Assembly: GCA_035534615.1 (NCBI GenBank)
Contig: DATLRO010000061.1
Coordinates: 62,001 to 126,000, forward strand
Origin: JAGWRA01 sp035534615
GTDB taxonomy: Bacteria; Acidobacteriota; Vicinamibacteria; Vicinamibacterales; CAVVIG01
Reading direction: 5' to 3'
Length of the DNA: 64,000 nucleotides
Shown: positions 8,688 to 16,978 of the stretch, in pieces
How the letters are laid out: every line of letters starts with the position of its first letter
Numbering within the stretch: position 1 is the first letter of the stretch
Position numbers and translations under genes: made by a program
Notes under the pieces: generated by a model
Told to the model about the DNA's origin: nothing
What the model saw: only the letters and a program-made list of their open reading frames with translations
Databases searched by the model: none

Positions 8688-9470
8688 ATGGCGTCCCCTA
8701 TCGATCCGTCCGAGGACGGTCCGCTCTTCTGGTGGGGTTCACCGAACGCGACCAATTTCGGCGACTACCTGTCGAAGGTCGTCGTGGAGCGCCTGGCGCA
8801 CGTCCGCCTGCCGGACGCTCCGGCGTCGCTCTCGTCGAACCGCCGGTTGTTGCTGGCTGTCGGCTCCATCATTCACTTCGCCAGAGACGGCGACGTCGTC
8901 TGGGGTTCGGGCTTCCGCGAGTCTCCGCTGCAGGAGGATAGACGCTACCGCACGCTCGACGTCAGGGCCGTGCGGGGCCCGATCTCGCGGGACTACCTGT
9001 TGCAGATGGGCATCGCGTGTCCGGAGGTGTACGGCGATCCGGCGCTGCTGCTTCCCCGACTGTGTCCGGACCTGCCGCCGGTGGAACAGCAGGACGAATG
9101 CATCGTCATCCCCAACTGCGGCGAGATGGACTACTTCCGGCACTACCGACATGTGGTCATGCCGAAGGAGCCGTGGACCGAGATTGTCGCGGCAATCCGG
9201 CGGAGCCGGCTGGTCATCTCGAGCTCCCTGCACGGGCTGATCGTGGCCGAGGCGTTCGGCGTGCCAGCCCGGCTCCTGAAGATGACGTGGATCGAGCCCA
9301 TGCTGAAGTACGAGGATTGCTACCGCGCGACGGGCCGTGACCGATTCGCCTGGGCGACGTCGGTCGGCGAAGCGGTCGAAATGGGAGGCGCGCGCGCCCC
9401 GGTCATCGACCTTCAACCGCTCATCGACAGCTTTCCGGGGCTGCCGGGCGTGCCAGCCGAGCACGCCTGA
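8688..9470 (+). CDS. Polysaccharide pyruvyl transferase family protein
   Basis: The 260-residue protein fits the polysaccharide pyruvyl transferase family (PF04230). Visible family blocks are NFGDYLSKVV at the N-terminus, LLAVGSIIHF, VWGSGFRES, VRAVRGPISRDYL, VYGDPALLLP and the strongly conserved SSSLHGLIVAEAFGVPA near residue 180. These enzymes transfer pyruvate from PEP to sugars in exopolysaccharide and cell-wall glycans, usually at the cytoplasmic face before export. The upstream gene is separated by three bases, so they are probably translated from one message. Right after its stop begins the remnant of a nucleotidyltransferase on the other strand, which marks a rearrangement boundary. 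Confidence 0.85.
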   Translation: MASPIDPSEDGPLFWWGSPNATNFGDYLSKVVVERLAHVRLPDAPASLSSNRRLLLAVGSIIHFARDGDVVWGSGFRESPLQEDRRYRTLDVRAVRGPISRDYLLQMGIACPEVYGDPALLLPRLCPDLPPVEQQDECIVIPNCGEMDYFRHYRHVVMPKEPWTEIVAAIRRSRLVISSSLHGLIVAEAFGVPARLLKMTWIEPMLKYEDCYRATGRDRFAWATSVGEAVEMGGARAPVIDLQPLIDSFPGLPGVPAEHA

Positions 9471-9797
9471 GTACACCCGCCTCAGGCCGTCAAAGGCTAT
9501 CGACGCAACGAACGGGGTGCGGGCGAGCAGCTCGTGATGCAACTCGATCGTGATCGTCGCGCCATCCTCGGTCCTTGCCAGGCCCTCCAAGTGATGATGC
9601 CCGGGTGCGACGGCCCTCCCGATGGGCGCGAACCCGAGACGCTGCAGAACGTCATAGGCGCGCCTCGCATCCCGCGAGCGGACGAGCAGGTCGACGTCGC
9701 GCATCGGGCGGAGCGCCGGATCGGCATAGACGAGCCGGGCCGTTCCTCCGGCGTCACGAGCCCTCCGGGTTCGCGCCGCCGAACGGATGGCTCCCCA
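9471..9797 (-). pseudogene. Remnant of a nucleotidyltransferase-family gene, truncated at both ends
   Basis: Directly after the stop of the HPr-kinase-like gene, in the same minus-strand frame, comes coding-like sequence with the catalytic motif LVYADPALRPMRDVDLLV (Met codon at 9704), then VLQRLGFAP, HHHLEGL and ITIELHHELL. These are the central blocks of the nucleotidyltransferase family found beside PqqD and HPr-kinase-like genes. The roughly 100 residues that should precede the motif are absent, and homology stops at about 9471, exactly where the convergent pyruvyl-transferase gene ends. The frame continues only as antisense of that gene. A complete domain cannot be made, so I call it a decayed or rearranged fragment. 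Confidence 0.6.
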
Positions 9798-10589
9798 TCA
9801 AGCCGGCCACCCGGCCCGCGCGCGGCGCACCAGGTCCTGCGTCGCCAGATCGGCCTCGCCGCGCAGGCCGGCGAAGCCGCGGGCGCGAGCGCCCACCGCC
9901 TGCAGCGCGACCAGATTCTGGCCGGGGCGGCCCCGGGCGCCCAGGCACTGCTCGAGCAGCCGCAGCACGACCTCGCCGGGCGGCACCGTCGCGAGCTGCA
10001 GCGAGGCGTCCGGATGGAACTGTGTGAAGACGATGGCACTGGCAGGAAGGGGAGTGGTCAGAACGCGACTGCCCAGCGCGCCGGCGTTCACGTAGGATAC
10101 GGGCCCGCCGACCGTGCGCAATGCCAGCGGCCGGGCGTAGGGGTGCACCAGGCCGTCGCGATCGAGGATCGCGAACTCGTCCGAGCCGTAATCCGCGCCC
10201 GCCCGGAGGAGCGCGGCCACGAGCGTGCTCTTCCCGGCGTACGACCGCGCCGGCAGCAGCAGGGCCAGGCCGTCGAGGGCGACGACGCCAGCATGCACGA
10301 AGGTCCAGCCGGGGGCGGCGCGCGCGATCGACGATTGGAGATCCGTGACCAGGGCCTGCGCGGCACCCGGGAGATCGTTGGCGGTACCGACCATCCGCCG
10401 TCCACGCAGAACGGCGATGCGACCATCCGGCATGCGCGACGTCCGATAGGTCAAGTCCACCGGCCGCCCGCCTTCGCCGGGCGAGAATGGCGGCAGGAGC
10501 CGATCGGCCAGCGCGAGCACTTCCGCATGATCGGGATCGACCTCGATGGCCACGCGGAGCCCGAACGCCTCAATGACAGGCGTCGGCAT
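9798..10589 (-). CDS. HPr kinase/phosphorylase-like protein (HprK-related)
   Basis: The 263-residue protein resembles the C-terminal catalytic domain of HPr kinases. It has a P-loop ARSYAGKSTLV with Lys near residue 120 and the following acidic motif DYGSDEFAILD, then PYARPLALR. It is shorter than true HprK (about 310 residues) and lacks the usual N-terminal domain. Relatives of this kind sit in bacterial modified-peptide loci (for example next to PqqD-like proteins) and are thought to phosphorylate a peptide or protein rather than HPr; that is family knowledge, not shown here. It is divergent from the PqqD gene (198 bp between starts). Its downstream partner is only a remnant. Confidence 0.75.
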   Translation of the reverse strand: MPTPVIEAFGLRVAIEVDPDHAEVLALADRLLPPFSPGEGGRPVDLTYRTSRMPDGRIAVLRGRRMVGTANDLPGAAQALVTDLQSSIARAAPGWTFVHAGVVALDGLALLLPARSYAGKSTLVAALLRAGADYGSDEFAILDRDGLVHPYARPLALRTVGGPVSYVNAGALGSRVLTTPLPASAIVFTQFHPDASLQLATVPPGEVVLRLLEQCLGARGRPGQNLVALQAVGARARGFAGLRGEADLATQDLVRRARAGWPA

Positions 10590-10723
10590 CGATGGTTCGC
10601 GGGATCTCCGCCCGGTTGATGATGACGTCGGCCAACCCTGGTCCCGGCCCCGGCCGCCGGCAGGCAGGGTGCGGCGTTGGCCGAACGCTCATCCACGGCA
10701 TCGGAGAATCCTCTAAAAAAGAA

Positions 10724-10753
10724 TGGGCATCCAAATTGGAACGCTAGTATAGT
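10724..10753 (+). promoter_or_regulatory. Possible sigma70-type promoter for the PqqD gene
   Basis: TGGGCA (10724-10729) and TATAGT (10748-10753) are separated by 18 bases in a locally A/T-rich stretch that contrasts with the surrounding GC-rich DNA. The start codon lies 34 bases downstream of the -10. Matches to consensus are 4/6 and 5/6; the call rests on sequence alone. Confidence 0.35.
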
Positions 10754-10787
10754 GCACCGCATCTTCCATCAGCTTGCAGGAGTCTCC

Positions 10788-11180
10788 ATGGCACGATTCC
10801 GTCCGAAGAAGCGCGAGCAGGGCCTGAGAGTCGAAGAGTTCCAGGGAGAACTCCTCGTCTACGATCTCGAACGGCACAACGCCCATTGTCTGAACGGCAT
10901 CGCAGCCGCGGTTTGGCAGCAGGCTGATGGCACGGCTTCGGTCGACGAGATCGCCGCCCGACTGGCCGAAGCGGAGGGCGGTCGGCCCGATGTCAATCTG
11001 GTCTGGCGGGCGCTCTCCGAGCTCGATGCCGCTTTTCTCCTGGCGACGCGGCTCGACGACGCCCCGCTCGACGACGACCGTCGTCAGATGATGAAGAAGC
11101 TGGCGTGGGCGACGGCCATCCCGCTCGTTCTGTCGATTGCGGTGCCCGAGCCCGCCTACGCGGCGTCGGCAACCCTGTAA
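10788..11180 (+). CDS. PqqD-family protein with hydrophobic C-terminal tail
   Basis: The 130-residue protein has a PqqD-like winged-helix domain: LLVYDLERHNAHCLNGIAAA, then VWQQADGTASVDEIAARLAE, followed by a helix ending in FLLATRL. PqqD proteins bind precursor peptides and present them to modifying enzymes. After the domain comes a second segment, RRQMMKKLAWATAIPLVLS, running into VPEPAYAAS. This basic-hydrophobic-AxA pattern looks like a misplaced signal peptide and recurs in PqqD relatives next to HPr-kinase-like genes. The ATG at 10788 is supported by CAGGAG six bases upstream; longer in-frame starts give no homology. No precursor peptide or radical SAM enzyme was recognised nearby. Confidence 0.78.
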   Translation: MARFRPKKREQGLRVEEFQGELLVYDLERHNAHCLNGIAAAVWQQADGTASVDEIAARLAEAEGGRPDVNLVWRALSELDAAFLLATRLDDAPLDDDRRQMMKKLAWATAIPLVLSIAVPEPAYAASATL

Positions 11181-11385
11181 CTAGACAGCCGGGTGGCGCC
11201 TCCGGCGGCTCGCGGCGACCCCGTCAGGCGCCGGGCAGCCGCCGTGCCGGCGCGAAGGCGCGACGCGCCGGTCGAGCCGGGCCAGGGTAGAGCCGTCCGG
11301 ACGGAGCCGCCGCTTGGGCGGTCGTCCCGGGGATCCCCGCACCGGAAGGATGCGGCCTGCCCCGGGCGTGCGGCGGAGTCGTGGA

Positions 11386-13422
11386 ATGAGAACCGCCGTG
11401 CGACCTCACATTTGCCTGTCGATGATCGTCCGCAACGAGCAGGCGACGATCGAGCGTTGCCTGACGTCGGCCGCCCCGATCGTCGATGCCGCCGTCCTGT
11501 GCGACACCGGTTCGACCGATGAGACCGTACGGCGGGCCGTGGCATGTCTGGCTGCGTCCAATCGGCCCGCCGCGGTCGTAGCCCATCCATGGCGGGACTT
11601 CGGCGCCAACCGCACGGCCGCGCTCAAGACCGCCCGCGCGTTCGCGTGGGCACGCGGGTGGCCGCTCGAACGGACCTACCTGCTCTTCCTCGACGCCGAT
11701 TTCGAACTGGTGGTGTCCTCCGACTTTCGCTACGAGCAGCTCCAGGCAGATGCGCTCACGATGTGCCAGCAGTCCGATTCGGTCTCGTTCTGGAGCCTCA
11801 GGCTGGCGCGCGCCAGCCTCGACTGGCGCGTCGTCGGCGCCACGCACGAGCACTATGCCTCGAGACCCGCGGTCCGGCCGGAGCGCCTGGAGAGTCTGTG
11901 GATCCGCGACCACGAGGACGGCGGGTCGAGGGCCGACAAGTTCACGCGCGACATCCGGCTGCTCACGCAACAGCTGGGAGACAATCCCGGCGACCCCCGG
12001 ACCCTTTTCTACCTGGCGCAGTCGTATCGGGCCGTCGGCGATGCGATCAAGGCCCTCCTGCTCTACCGCCGGCGGATTGCGCTCGGCGGATCGCCGGAGG
12101 AGGTCTGGTACTCGAAGTTCGCCATTGGCGCGATGTTCATGGGGGCCGGCGACCTCGACCAGGCGACTCCGGCGCTGCTGGACGCGGCGGCCTCGGACCC
12201 CGAGCGGGCCGAGCCGTGGCACGCGCTGGCGACGCTCTACCGTCGCCACGGGCGGCACGAAGAGGCCGCGTCATTCGCCGATCGGGGCCGGCATCTTCCC
12301 ATTCCAGCCGCCCGGAACGCGTTCATCCACCGCGAGGTATACGAGGGCGGGCTGGATCTTGAGCTGGCGCGTGCGGCCGCCGGCACCTCGCGGCACGAGG
12401 CCGGCTTCGACGCGTGCGAACGCCTCTCGCTGTCGCGGTCGGCGCCCGCCGCGGTGGTCGACGAAGCGCGACGACTGGAACTGTCGTATGTCCGGCCCCT
12501 GCCGGGCGCCCGCTTCCTCTCGCTCCATCCGCATCTGCCGGCGCCCTACCGGCCATGCAATCCGGGGATCGTGCGCACCCGCGATGGCTATCTGGTCAAC
12601 TGCCGGGCCGTGAACTATGAACAGCGTCGCCTGCGCTATCGCCCGCTGCACGATGACCTCGTCTACCGGACGGAGAACGTGCTGATGTCCCTGGATGCGG
12701 AGTTCGAGGTGCTCGACGAGCGGCTGATCACGATTGACGCACCGCCGCTCCGGGAGACGCGGATCCGCGGCTTGGAGGACTGCCGGCTCGTGCACGCGAA
12801 CGGCGCGCTCTTCCTGATGGCCGCCACGACCGATCGGCATCCGTCCGGCCGGGTGCATCAGTCGCTGTGCCACGTGGCGGACGACGGGCGCGTGCTGAGC
12901 CACCTGCCGCTCGTCGGGCCGTTCGACGATCGGGTCCAGAAGAACTGGCTGCCGTGTGCCGGACCCGACGGGCGTCTGCACGCCTTCTATGGGTATGATC
13001 CGGTGACGGTGCTGGAGGTGTCGGCCGAGACCGGCGCGTATGCCGTGTCCACGTCGCGCGCGCACGGCCTGAACGCCGGGCACTGGCGGGGCTCGGCCGG
13101 CCCGGTGGTCTGGCCCGGGGCGGGCGGCGGACGGCTGTTGCTGCTCGTGCACGAGGCGGTCCCCCGCCAGGGGCCGGACGGCCACCGGGACCGCGTCTAT
13201 CTCCACCGGTTCGTCGAGTGCGACGCGGGGTTTGCGATCACGCGGATCTCACGTCCGTTCGTCTTTGCGCACAAGGGAGTCGAGTTCGCCTGCGGAATGG
13301 CCGTCACGCACGACCGCGAGGCCCTGGTTATCGGGGTCGGGATCGAAGACCGCGACGCGTGCCTGTGCCGGCTGCCGATCACGTCCGTCGATGCCCTGCT
13401 GCGGAGAGAGTCGGCTCTATGA
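11386..13422 (+). CDS. GT2 glycosyltransferase - TPR - beta-propeller fusion protein
   Basis: The protein has 678 residues. Residues 1-200 form a family-2 glycosyltransferase domain opening with HICLSMIVRNEQATIERCL, then VLCDTGSTDETV and the DxD-type LFLDADFEL. Residues about 200-330 are tetratricopeptide-like helices (PRTLFYLAQSYRAVGDAIKA and repeats). Residues about 370-670 look like a five-bladed propeller related to the GH130/GH43 superfamily, with NPGIVRTRDGYLVNCR, RIRGLEDCRLV and VQKNWLPC. The last blocks recur in the stand-alone protein at 15010. The N-terminal half resembles the SunS-type TPR glycosyltransferases, some of which act on peptides; the acceptor here is unknown. Its stop overlaps the next start by ATGA. 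Confidence 0.8.
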   Translation: MRTAVRPHICLSMIVRNEQATIERCLTSAAPIVDAAVLCDTGSTDETVRRAVACLAASNRPAAVVAHPWRDFGANRTAALKTARAFAWARGWPLERTYLLFLDADFELVVSSDFRYEQLQADALTMCQQSDSVSFWSLRLARASLDWRVVGATHEHYASRPAVRPERLESLWIRDHEDGGSRADKFTRDIRLLTQQLGDNPGDPRTLFYLAQSYRAVGDAIKALLLYRRRIALGGSPEEVWYSKFAIGAMFMGAGDLDQATPALLDAAASDPERAEPWHALATLYRRHGRHEEAASFADRGRHLPIPAARNAFIHREVYEGGLDLELARAAAGTSRHEAGFDACERLSLSRSAPAAVVDEARRLELSYVRPLPGARFLSLHPHLPAPYRPCNPGIVRTRDGYLVNCRAVNYEQRRLRYRPLHDDLVYRTENVLMSLDAEFEVLDERLITIDAPPLRETRIRGLEDCRLVHANGALFLMAATTDRHPSGRVHQSLCHVADDGRVLSHLPLVGPFDDRVQKNWLPCAGPDGRLHAFYGYDPVTVLEVSAETGAYAVSTSRAHGLNAGHWRGSAGPVVWPGAGGGRLLLLVHEAVPRQGPDGHRDRVYLHRFVECDAGFAITRISRPFVFAHKGVEFACGMAVTHDREALVIGVGIEDRDACLCRLPITSVDALLRRESAL

Positions 13423-14036
13423 CCCACGTGCCTGACGATCTGCCGGCGCGTGTTGCGGCAGCGATTACGCCGCTCCATGGCTGGACCACGCCCGAGAAGG
13501 GCGTCCGTCTGGCGGAGCTCGTCATCGAGACCGGGGCCGCCGTCTCCGTCGAGATCGGCGTCTTCGGCGGTCGCGGGACGATCGCGATGGCGCTCGGCCA
13601 CCAGGCGCTCGGCCGCGGTTACGTCGCCGGGATCGATTCCTGGAGCGCCCAGGCCTCGCTCGAGGGGAGCAACGAGGCGGCGAACGACGAGTGGTGGGCC
13701 AAGGTCGACTACGACGCCGTCTACGAACACTGCCTCGCGGCCCTGCTTCGCTGCGGCGTCGCGCGCCACGTGCGGATCATGCGGGAGCGATCCGATACGG
13801 CCCTGCGGCTGTTCGCCGACGAGAGCGTGTCCGTGCTGCACCAGGACGGCAATCACTCCCGGGAGGTCTCGACCGCCGAGGTCGGCATGTGGGCGCCGAA
13901 GCTCGCGCGCGGCGGCTACTGGGTGGCCGACGATACGGACTGGACCACCACGCAGGAAGCGCTGGCGCTCCTGGTCGAACAGGGGTTCACGCTGGTCGAG
14001 GATCACGGCGGCTGGCGTGTCTATCGCAAGCCATGA
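13419..14036 (+). CDS. Class I methyltransferase-like protein (Methyltransf_24 type), second copy
   Basis: The 205-residue protein is a paralogue of the product at 8028. Shared blocks are PEKGVRLAEL, the SAM-site-like VSVEIGVFGGRGTIAMA, a conserved Trp-Trp followed by Asp and Tyr (WWAKVDYDAVYEH), and VLHQDGNHSREVS. In the late motif it has ARGGYWVADDTDW where the first copy has VRDGGLLLINDANW. The start ATG overlaps the preceding stop (ATGA at 13419-13422), implying translational coupling with the glycosyltransferase fusion. It is probably a sugar or lipid O-methyltransferase, but activity and substrate are unproven. Confidence 0.75.
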   Translation: MTHVPDDLPARVAAAITPLHGWTTPEKGVRLAELVIETGAAVSVEIGVFGGRGTIAMALGHQALGRGYVAGIDSWSAQASLEGSNEAANDEWWAKVDYDAVYEHCLAALLRCGVARHVRIMRERSDTALRLFADESVSVLHQDGNHSREVSTAEVGMWAPKLARGGYWVADDTDWTTTQEALALLVEQGFTLVEDHGGWRVYRKP

Positions 14037-15013
14037 CAGGTTCCGCCCCCGGCGTCACGGTGGTCTACACGACGTATCGGCCTGTGCCGCACTTCGACTG
14101 GTTTGCCGACAGCCTGGCTCGGCAGGCTGGAGACGCGGACGTCGAGGTCGTCCTGGTGGATGGCCTGCACGCGCCGGAGCGAACAGCGGCATTCGGCGAA
14201 ATGGTGCGCGGGCGGTTCGCCTTTCGGCATGTGCCGCCCATGCCGAGCCCTTATGCCGGGCCGTTCCGCCGCACGCAGCGCGACCTCTTCTCGGCAGCCT
14301 CGGCCCGCAACACCGGCATCGTTCATGCCTCCAAGCCGTACGTCGTCTTCTGCGACGATCTGGCCGTGCTGATGCCGGACTGGTGGTCCGAAGTCCGGCG
14401 GGCCGCAGCGGACGGCTACGTCGTCGCCGGCGCCTATCAGAAGCACCGCGAGATGGTCGTCCAGGACGGAATCCTCGCGGCGAGCTGCTGCGATCCGTCG
14501 GGAGTCGACACGCGGTGGCAGACCGGAGACGACTCCCGGCTGGTCCGCATCGAGGGCAGCCAGCTGTTCGGGTGCAGTTTCGGCGCCCCGCGTGCGTTGT
14601 TGGTGGAGGTCAACGGGTTCGATGAGCTTTGCGATTCCATCGGCGGCGAGGACGCGCACTGCGGCGTTCGGGTCACCTTCAGCGGCGCGGCCATCTACTA
14701 CAGCCGGCGCATGCTGACGATCGAGAGCCAGGAGGGACACGGCGCCGGCACGCCGCGATGGCGGATCGACAGGAAGACCCTTCCGAGCGTCTATCTGCGC
14801 CGCCTGCGCGAGTTCGGAGTCGGGCGCCGCTGCGTCAACGGCGCCTGGGACAGTTCCCATATGATCATTGACATTCTGTACGGGACGCGCTCGAACCAGC
14901 CGATGGGCAACTATTACCTGATCGAGACGCTCAACGAGGCGGCGCTGACGGGCATCGTGTCCCGCTTTCCGACGACGTACTGGTTCGACGGGCGGATGCT
15001 GTCGGAGCTATGA
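14033..15013 (+). CDS. Family 2 glycosyltransferase
   Basis: The 326-residue protein has a GT-A fold glycosyltransferase pattern: GVTVVYTTYRPVPHFDWF at the N-terminus, VEVVLVDGLHAPE, the ARNTGIVHASKPYVVFCDDL block with its acidic metal-binding pair, then LVEVNGFDELCDSIGGEDAH, the acceptor-side acidic motif of GT2 enzymes. It has no membrane segment, so it is probably cytoplasmic. ATGA overlaps at both ends (14033-14036 and 15010-15013) tie it tightly to its neighbours. The donor and acceptor are unknown; neighbours suggest a decorated glycan or glycoconjugate. Confidence 0.82.
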   Translation: MTGSAPGVTVVYTTYRPVPHFDWFADSLARQAGDADVEVVLVDGLHAPERTAAFGEMVRGRFAFRHVPPMPSPYAGPFRRTQRDLFSAASARNTGIVHASKPYVVFCDDLAVLMPDWWSEVRRAAADGYVVAGAYQKHREMVVQDGILAASCCDPSGVDTRWQTGDDSRLVRIEGSQLFGCSFGAPRALLVEVNGFDELCDSIGGEDAHCGVRVTFSGAAIYYSRRMLTIESQEGHGAGTPRWRIDRKTLPSVYLRRLREFGVGRRCVNGAWDSSHMIIDILYGTRSNQPMGNYYLIETLNEAALTGIVSRFPTTYWFDGRMLSEL

Positions 15014-16140
15014 GCGCCGAAGCGAACTGCCGTCGGCTCGTTTCGCGCGGAGATCTTCCCGGCAGCAACGGTGGAATCTACAACCCCGGCTGCCTTCGTC
15101 TGGGGCATTCGATCGCGCTGCTGTGCCGCCGGGAAATAGATTTTCGGGCGACGCCGCTGGTCTTTCCGGAGCTGGTGCTGCTCGATCCCGACACGCTGGA
15201 GGTCGTCGGGCACCGGACGCTGCTGAAGGTCGGCTTCGAGCTCGACGAGCGGATCGAGGACTTCCGGTGCCTCACGTTCGAGGGGATGAACCTGGCGGTC
15301 CACAGTCTCGTGTGCCCCGCTCGCATCAAGCCGGTCATCTCGCGGGTGCTGAGCGACGCGCTCGCGCACGACGACCCCTTCGACCTGCCGATCGCTCTCG
15401 ACCCCATCGAGAAGAACTGGGTGCTGTTCGTGCACGACGGCGCGCTGCACTGCCTGTACCGGCTCGATCCCCTGCTCATCTTCGTGCGGCAGCCGGATCG
15501 ATCGTGGGGGCTGGTCAAGGAGAAGCACAATGGATGGGCGGATTCGGTCGAGCGTACGCTGAGCAACTCGACCAATCTGATTCCGTTCGAGGAGGGATAC
15601 CTCGGCTTCTGGCACACGCAGTTGGCCGGTCGTTACGTCCAGGGAGCGTTCTTCCTCGACCGGCATCTCGATATCCGCTACCGCACCGGGATCCTGCTCG
15701 ACGGCGAATGCGTGAAGGAGCCGGTCAAGCCTGGCGTGCTGTACGTGGAATCGCTCCTCGAGCACAACGGGCAGGTGCTGGCGTTCTACGGCGAAGGCGA
15801 CGCCCACACGGGCGTGGCGATCTTCGACCGCGCCGAGCTCTGCCAGGAGCTCCAGCGGTGTCCGTTCGAGCCGCTCGAGACGATTCAAGTCGGGTACGAA
15901 GGCGAGTCCATGAGCGATCTGTTCCGGGCGATGCAGACGCTCGTGTCCTTCGCGACGGAATGCCAGCCGGCCCGCATCCGCCTGTTCGTGGCCGACATCC
16001 GGCTGCATCGAACGATCCACGAGATGAAGACCCCGAACGTGATGCTCAGTACGCGGCCGCCGGTGATGCCCGATGCCGTCCTGGTGGGTCGCACCGGGCA
16101 GCTCGCCTGGACGCGCGGCACCCCGCCCATCTGCGGCTGA
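15010..16140 (+). CDS. Stand-alone propeller protein related to the C-terminal part of the 11386 fusion
   Basis: The 376-residue protein has no signal peptide and no glycosyltransferase domain. Its repeated strand pattern resembles five-bladed propeller proteins of the GH130/GH43 type: IYNPGCLRLGHSIALLCRRE, DERIEDFRCLTFEGMNL, DPIEKNWVLF and LLEHNGQVLAFYGEGDAH. The EDxR and EKNWxxF blocks match RIRGLEDCRLV and VQKNWLPC in the fusion protein at 11386, so the two are homologous over this domain. Some relatives are mannoside phosphorylases, but I cannot assign catalytic residues with confidence. It follows the GT2 gene with an ATGA overlap and ends the coupled block. Confidence 0.6.
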   Translation: MSAEANCRRLVSRGDLPGSNGGIYNPGCLRLGHSIALLCRREIDFRATPLVFPELVLLDPDTLEVVGHRTLLKVGFELDERIEDFRCLTFEGMNLAVHSLVCPARIKPVISRVLSDALAHDDPFDLPIALDPIEKNWVLFVHDGALHCLYRLDPLLIFVRQPDRSWGLVKEKHNGWADSVERTLSNSTNLIPFEEGYLGFWHTQLAGRYVQGAFFLDRHLDIRYRTGILLDGECVKEPVKPGVLYVESLLEHNGQVLAFYGEGDAHTGVAIFDRAELCQELQRCPFEPLETIQVGYEGESMSDLFRAMQTLVSFATECQPARIRLFVADIRLHRTIHEMKTPNVMLSTRPPVMPDAVLVGRTGQLAWTRGTPPICG

Positions 16141-16206
16141 GACGGGTCGGGCCGCGCTGCAGACCGGCGCGCACGTGCGAAAATGCCGGCGTGTCACGGA
16201 GAGGCT

Positions 16207-16875
16207 ATGGATCTGTGGACCCGAATCTTCGGTACGTTCGACATACGCGAAGTTCTTGACGTCGGGGCCGAGACGGGAGGAACCGTCTCTTTGTGGCTGG
16301 AGCACGGCGCGCAGTCCGTCCACGCGGTCGAACCGGTACCGGACAACTACGCTCGTCTCGTCGATCGCTTCGGCCACGACGAGCGGGTGACGCTCCATCG
16401 GTGCGGCATCAGCGACCAGGCGGGTGTCCAGGAGGGGCTGAACGTGTTCAACGCCTGGTCCCTCCTGCCCGAAGACTCGACCGCGCTGGAGCGAGCCGTC
16501 GAGTTCCGGGACAAGACAGCCTTTGCGGTGGAGTTCAGGACGATCGACGCGATCGTGGCATCGCACTCGATCGTGCCCGGCCTGGTCAAGATCGATGTGG
16601 ACGGGTACGAAGCCAAGGCCCTGCGCGGCGCACGAAGGCTGCTTGAGCGGCACCGGCCCGTGGTAATGCTCGAGGTCTCCTATCTTCCCTTCTTCTTCGG
16701 CGATTGCTGCGAGTGCATGATCCGGTGGATCTACGAACGCGGATACGTGATCACCGATTTCGGCCTGGCCCGGACGTTCGAGGACTCGAGGGCCTTCATG
16801 CGAAACTACCCATGGGACACCAGCTTCGACGTGTTCCTCTGGCCAAAGGAGGCGGCGGGACGCTGGGCACGTTGA
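16207..16875 (+). CDS. FkbM-family methyltransferase
   Basis: The 222-residue protein shows the FkbM-type SAM methyltransferase order: EVLDVGAETGGTVSLWL (motif I), HAVEPVPDNYARL (motif II acidic residue), VTLHRCGISDQAG, then the family hallmark LVKIDVDGYEAKALRGARRL and VVMLEVSY. FkbM proteins usually O-methylate sugars or polyketides. The ATG at 16207 has GGAGAGG a few bases upstream; an in-frame ATG at 16183 is less likely. It lies 66 bp after the propeller gene, likely in the same transcription unit. The substrate is unknown. Confidence 0.82.
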   Translation: MDLWTRIFGTFDIREVLDVGAETGGTVSLWLEHGAQSVHAVEPVPDNYARLVDRFGHDERVTLHRCGISDQAGVQEGLNVFNAWSLLPEDSTALERAVEFRDKTAFAVEFRTIDAIVASHSIVPGLVKIDVDGYEAKALRGARRLLERHRPVVMLEVSYLPFFFGDCCECMIRWIYERGYVITDFGLARTFEDSRAFMRNYPWDTSFDVFLWPKEAAGRWAR

Positions 16876-16978
16876 GGAGGCGCTCCCGTCGCCTGATTCT
16901 CGATTGTAACCAGGCAGCCCGCGGATCGGCGGCGTCGCCGGTTTCCGGCGGCCGCACGACACGACAGGATGGGCCGAG

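Noticed and set aside
10788..11180. PqqD gene as proof of a lasso-peptide cluster
   Set aside because: No precursor, leader peptidase or macrolactam synthetase gene was recognised on either side.
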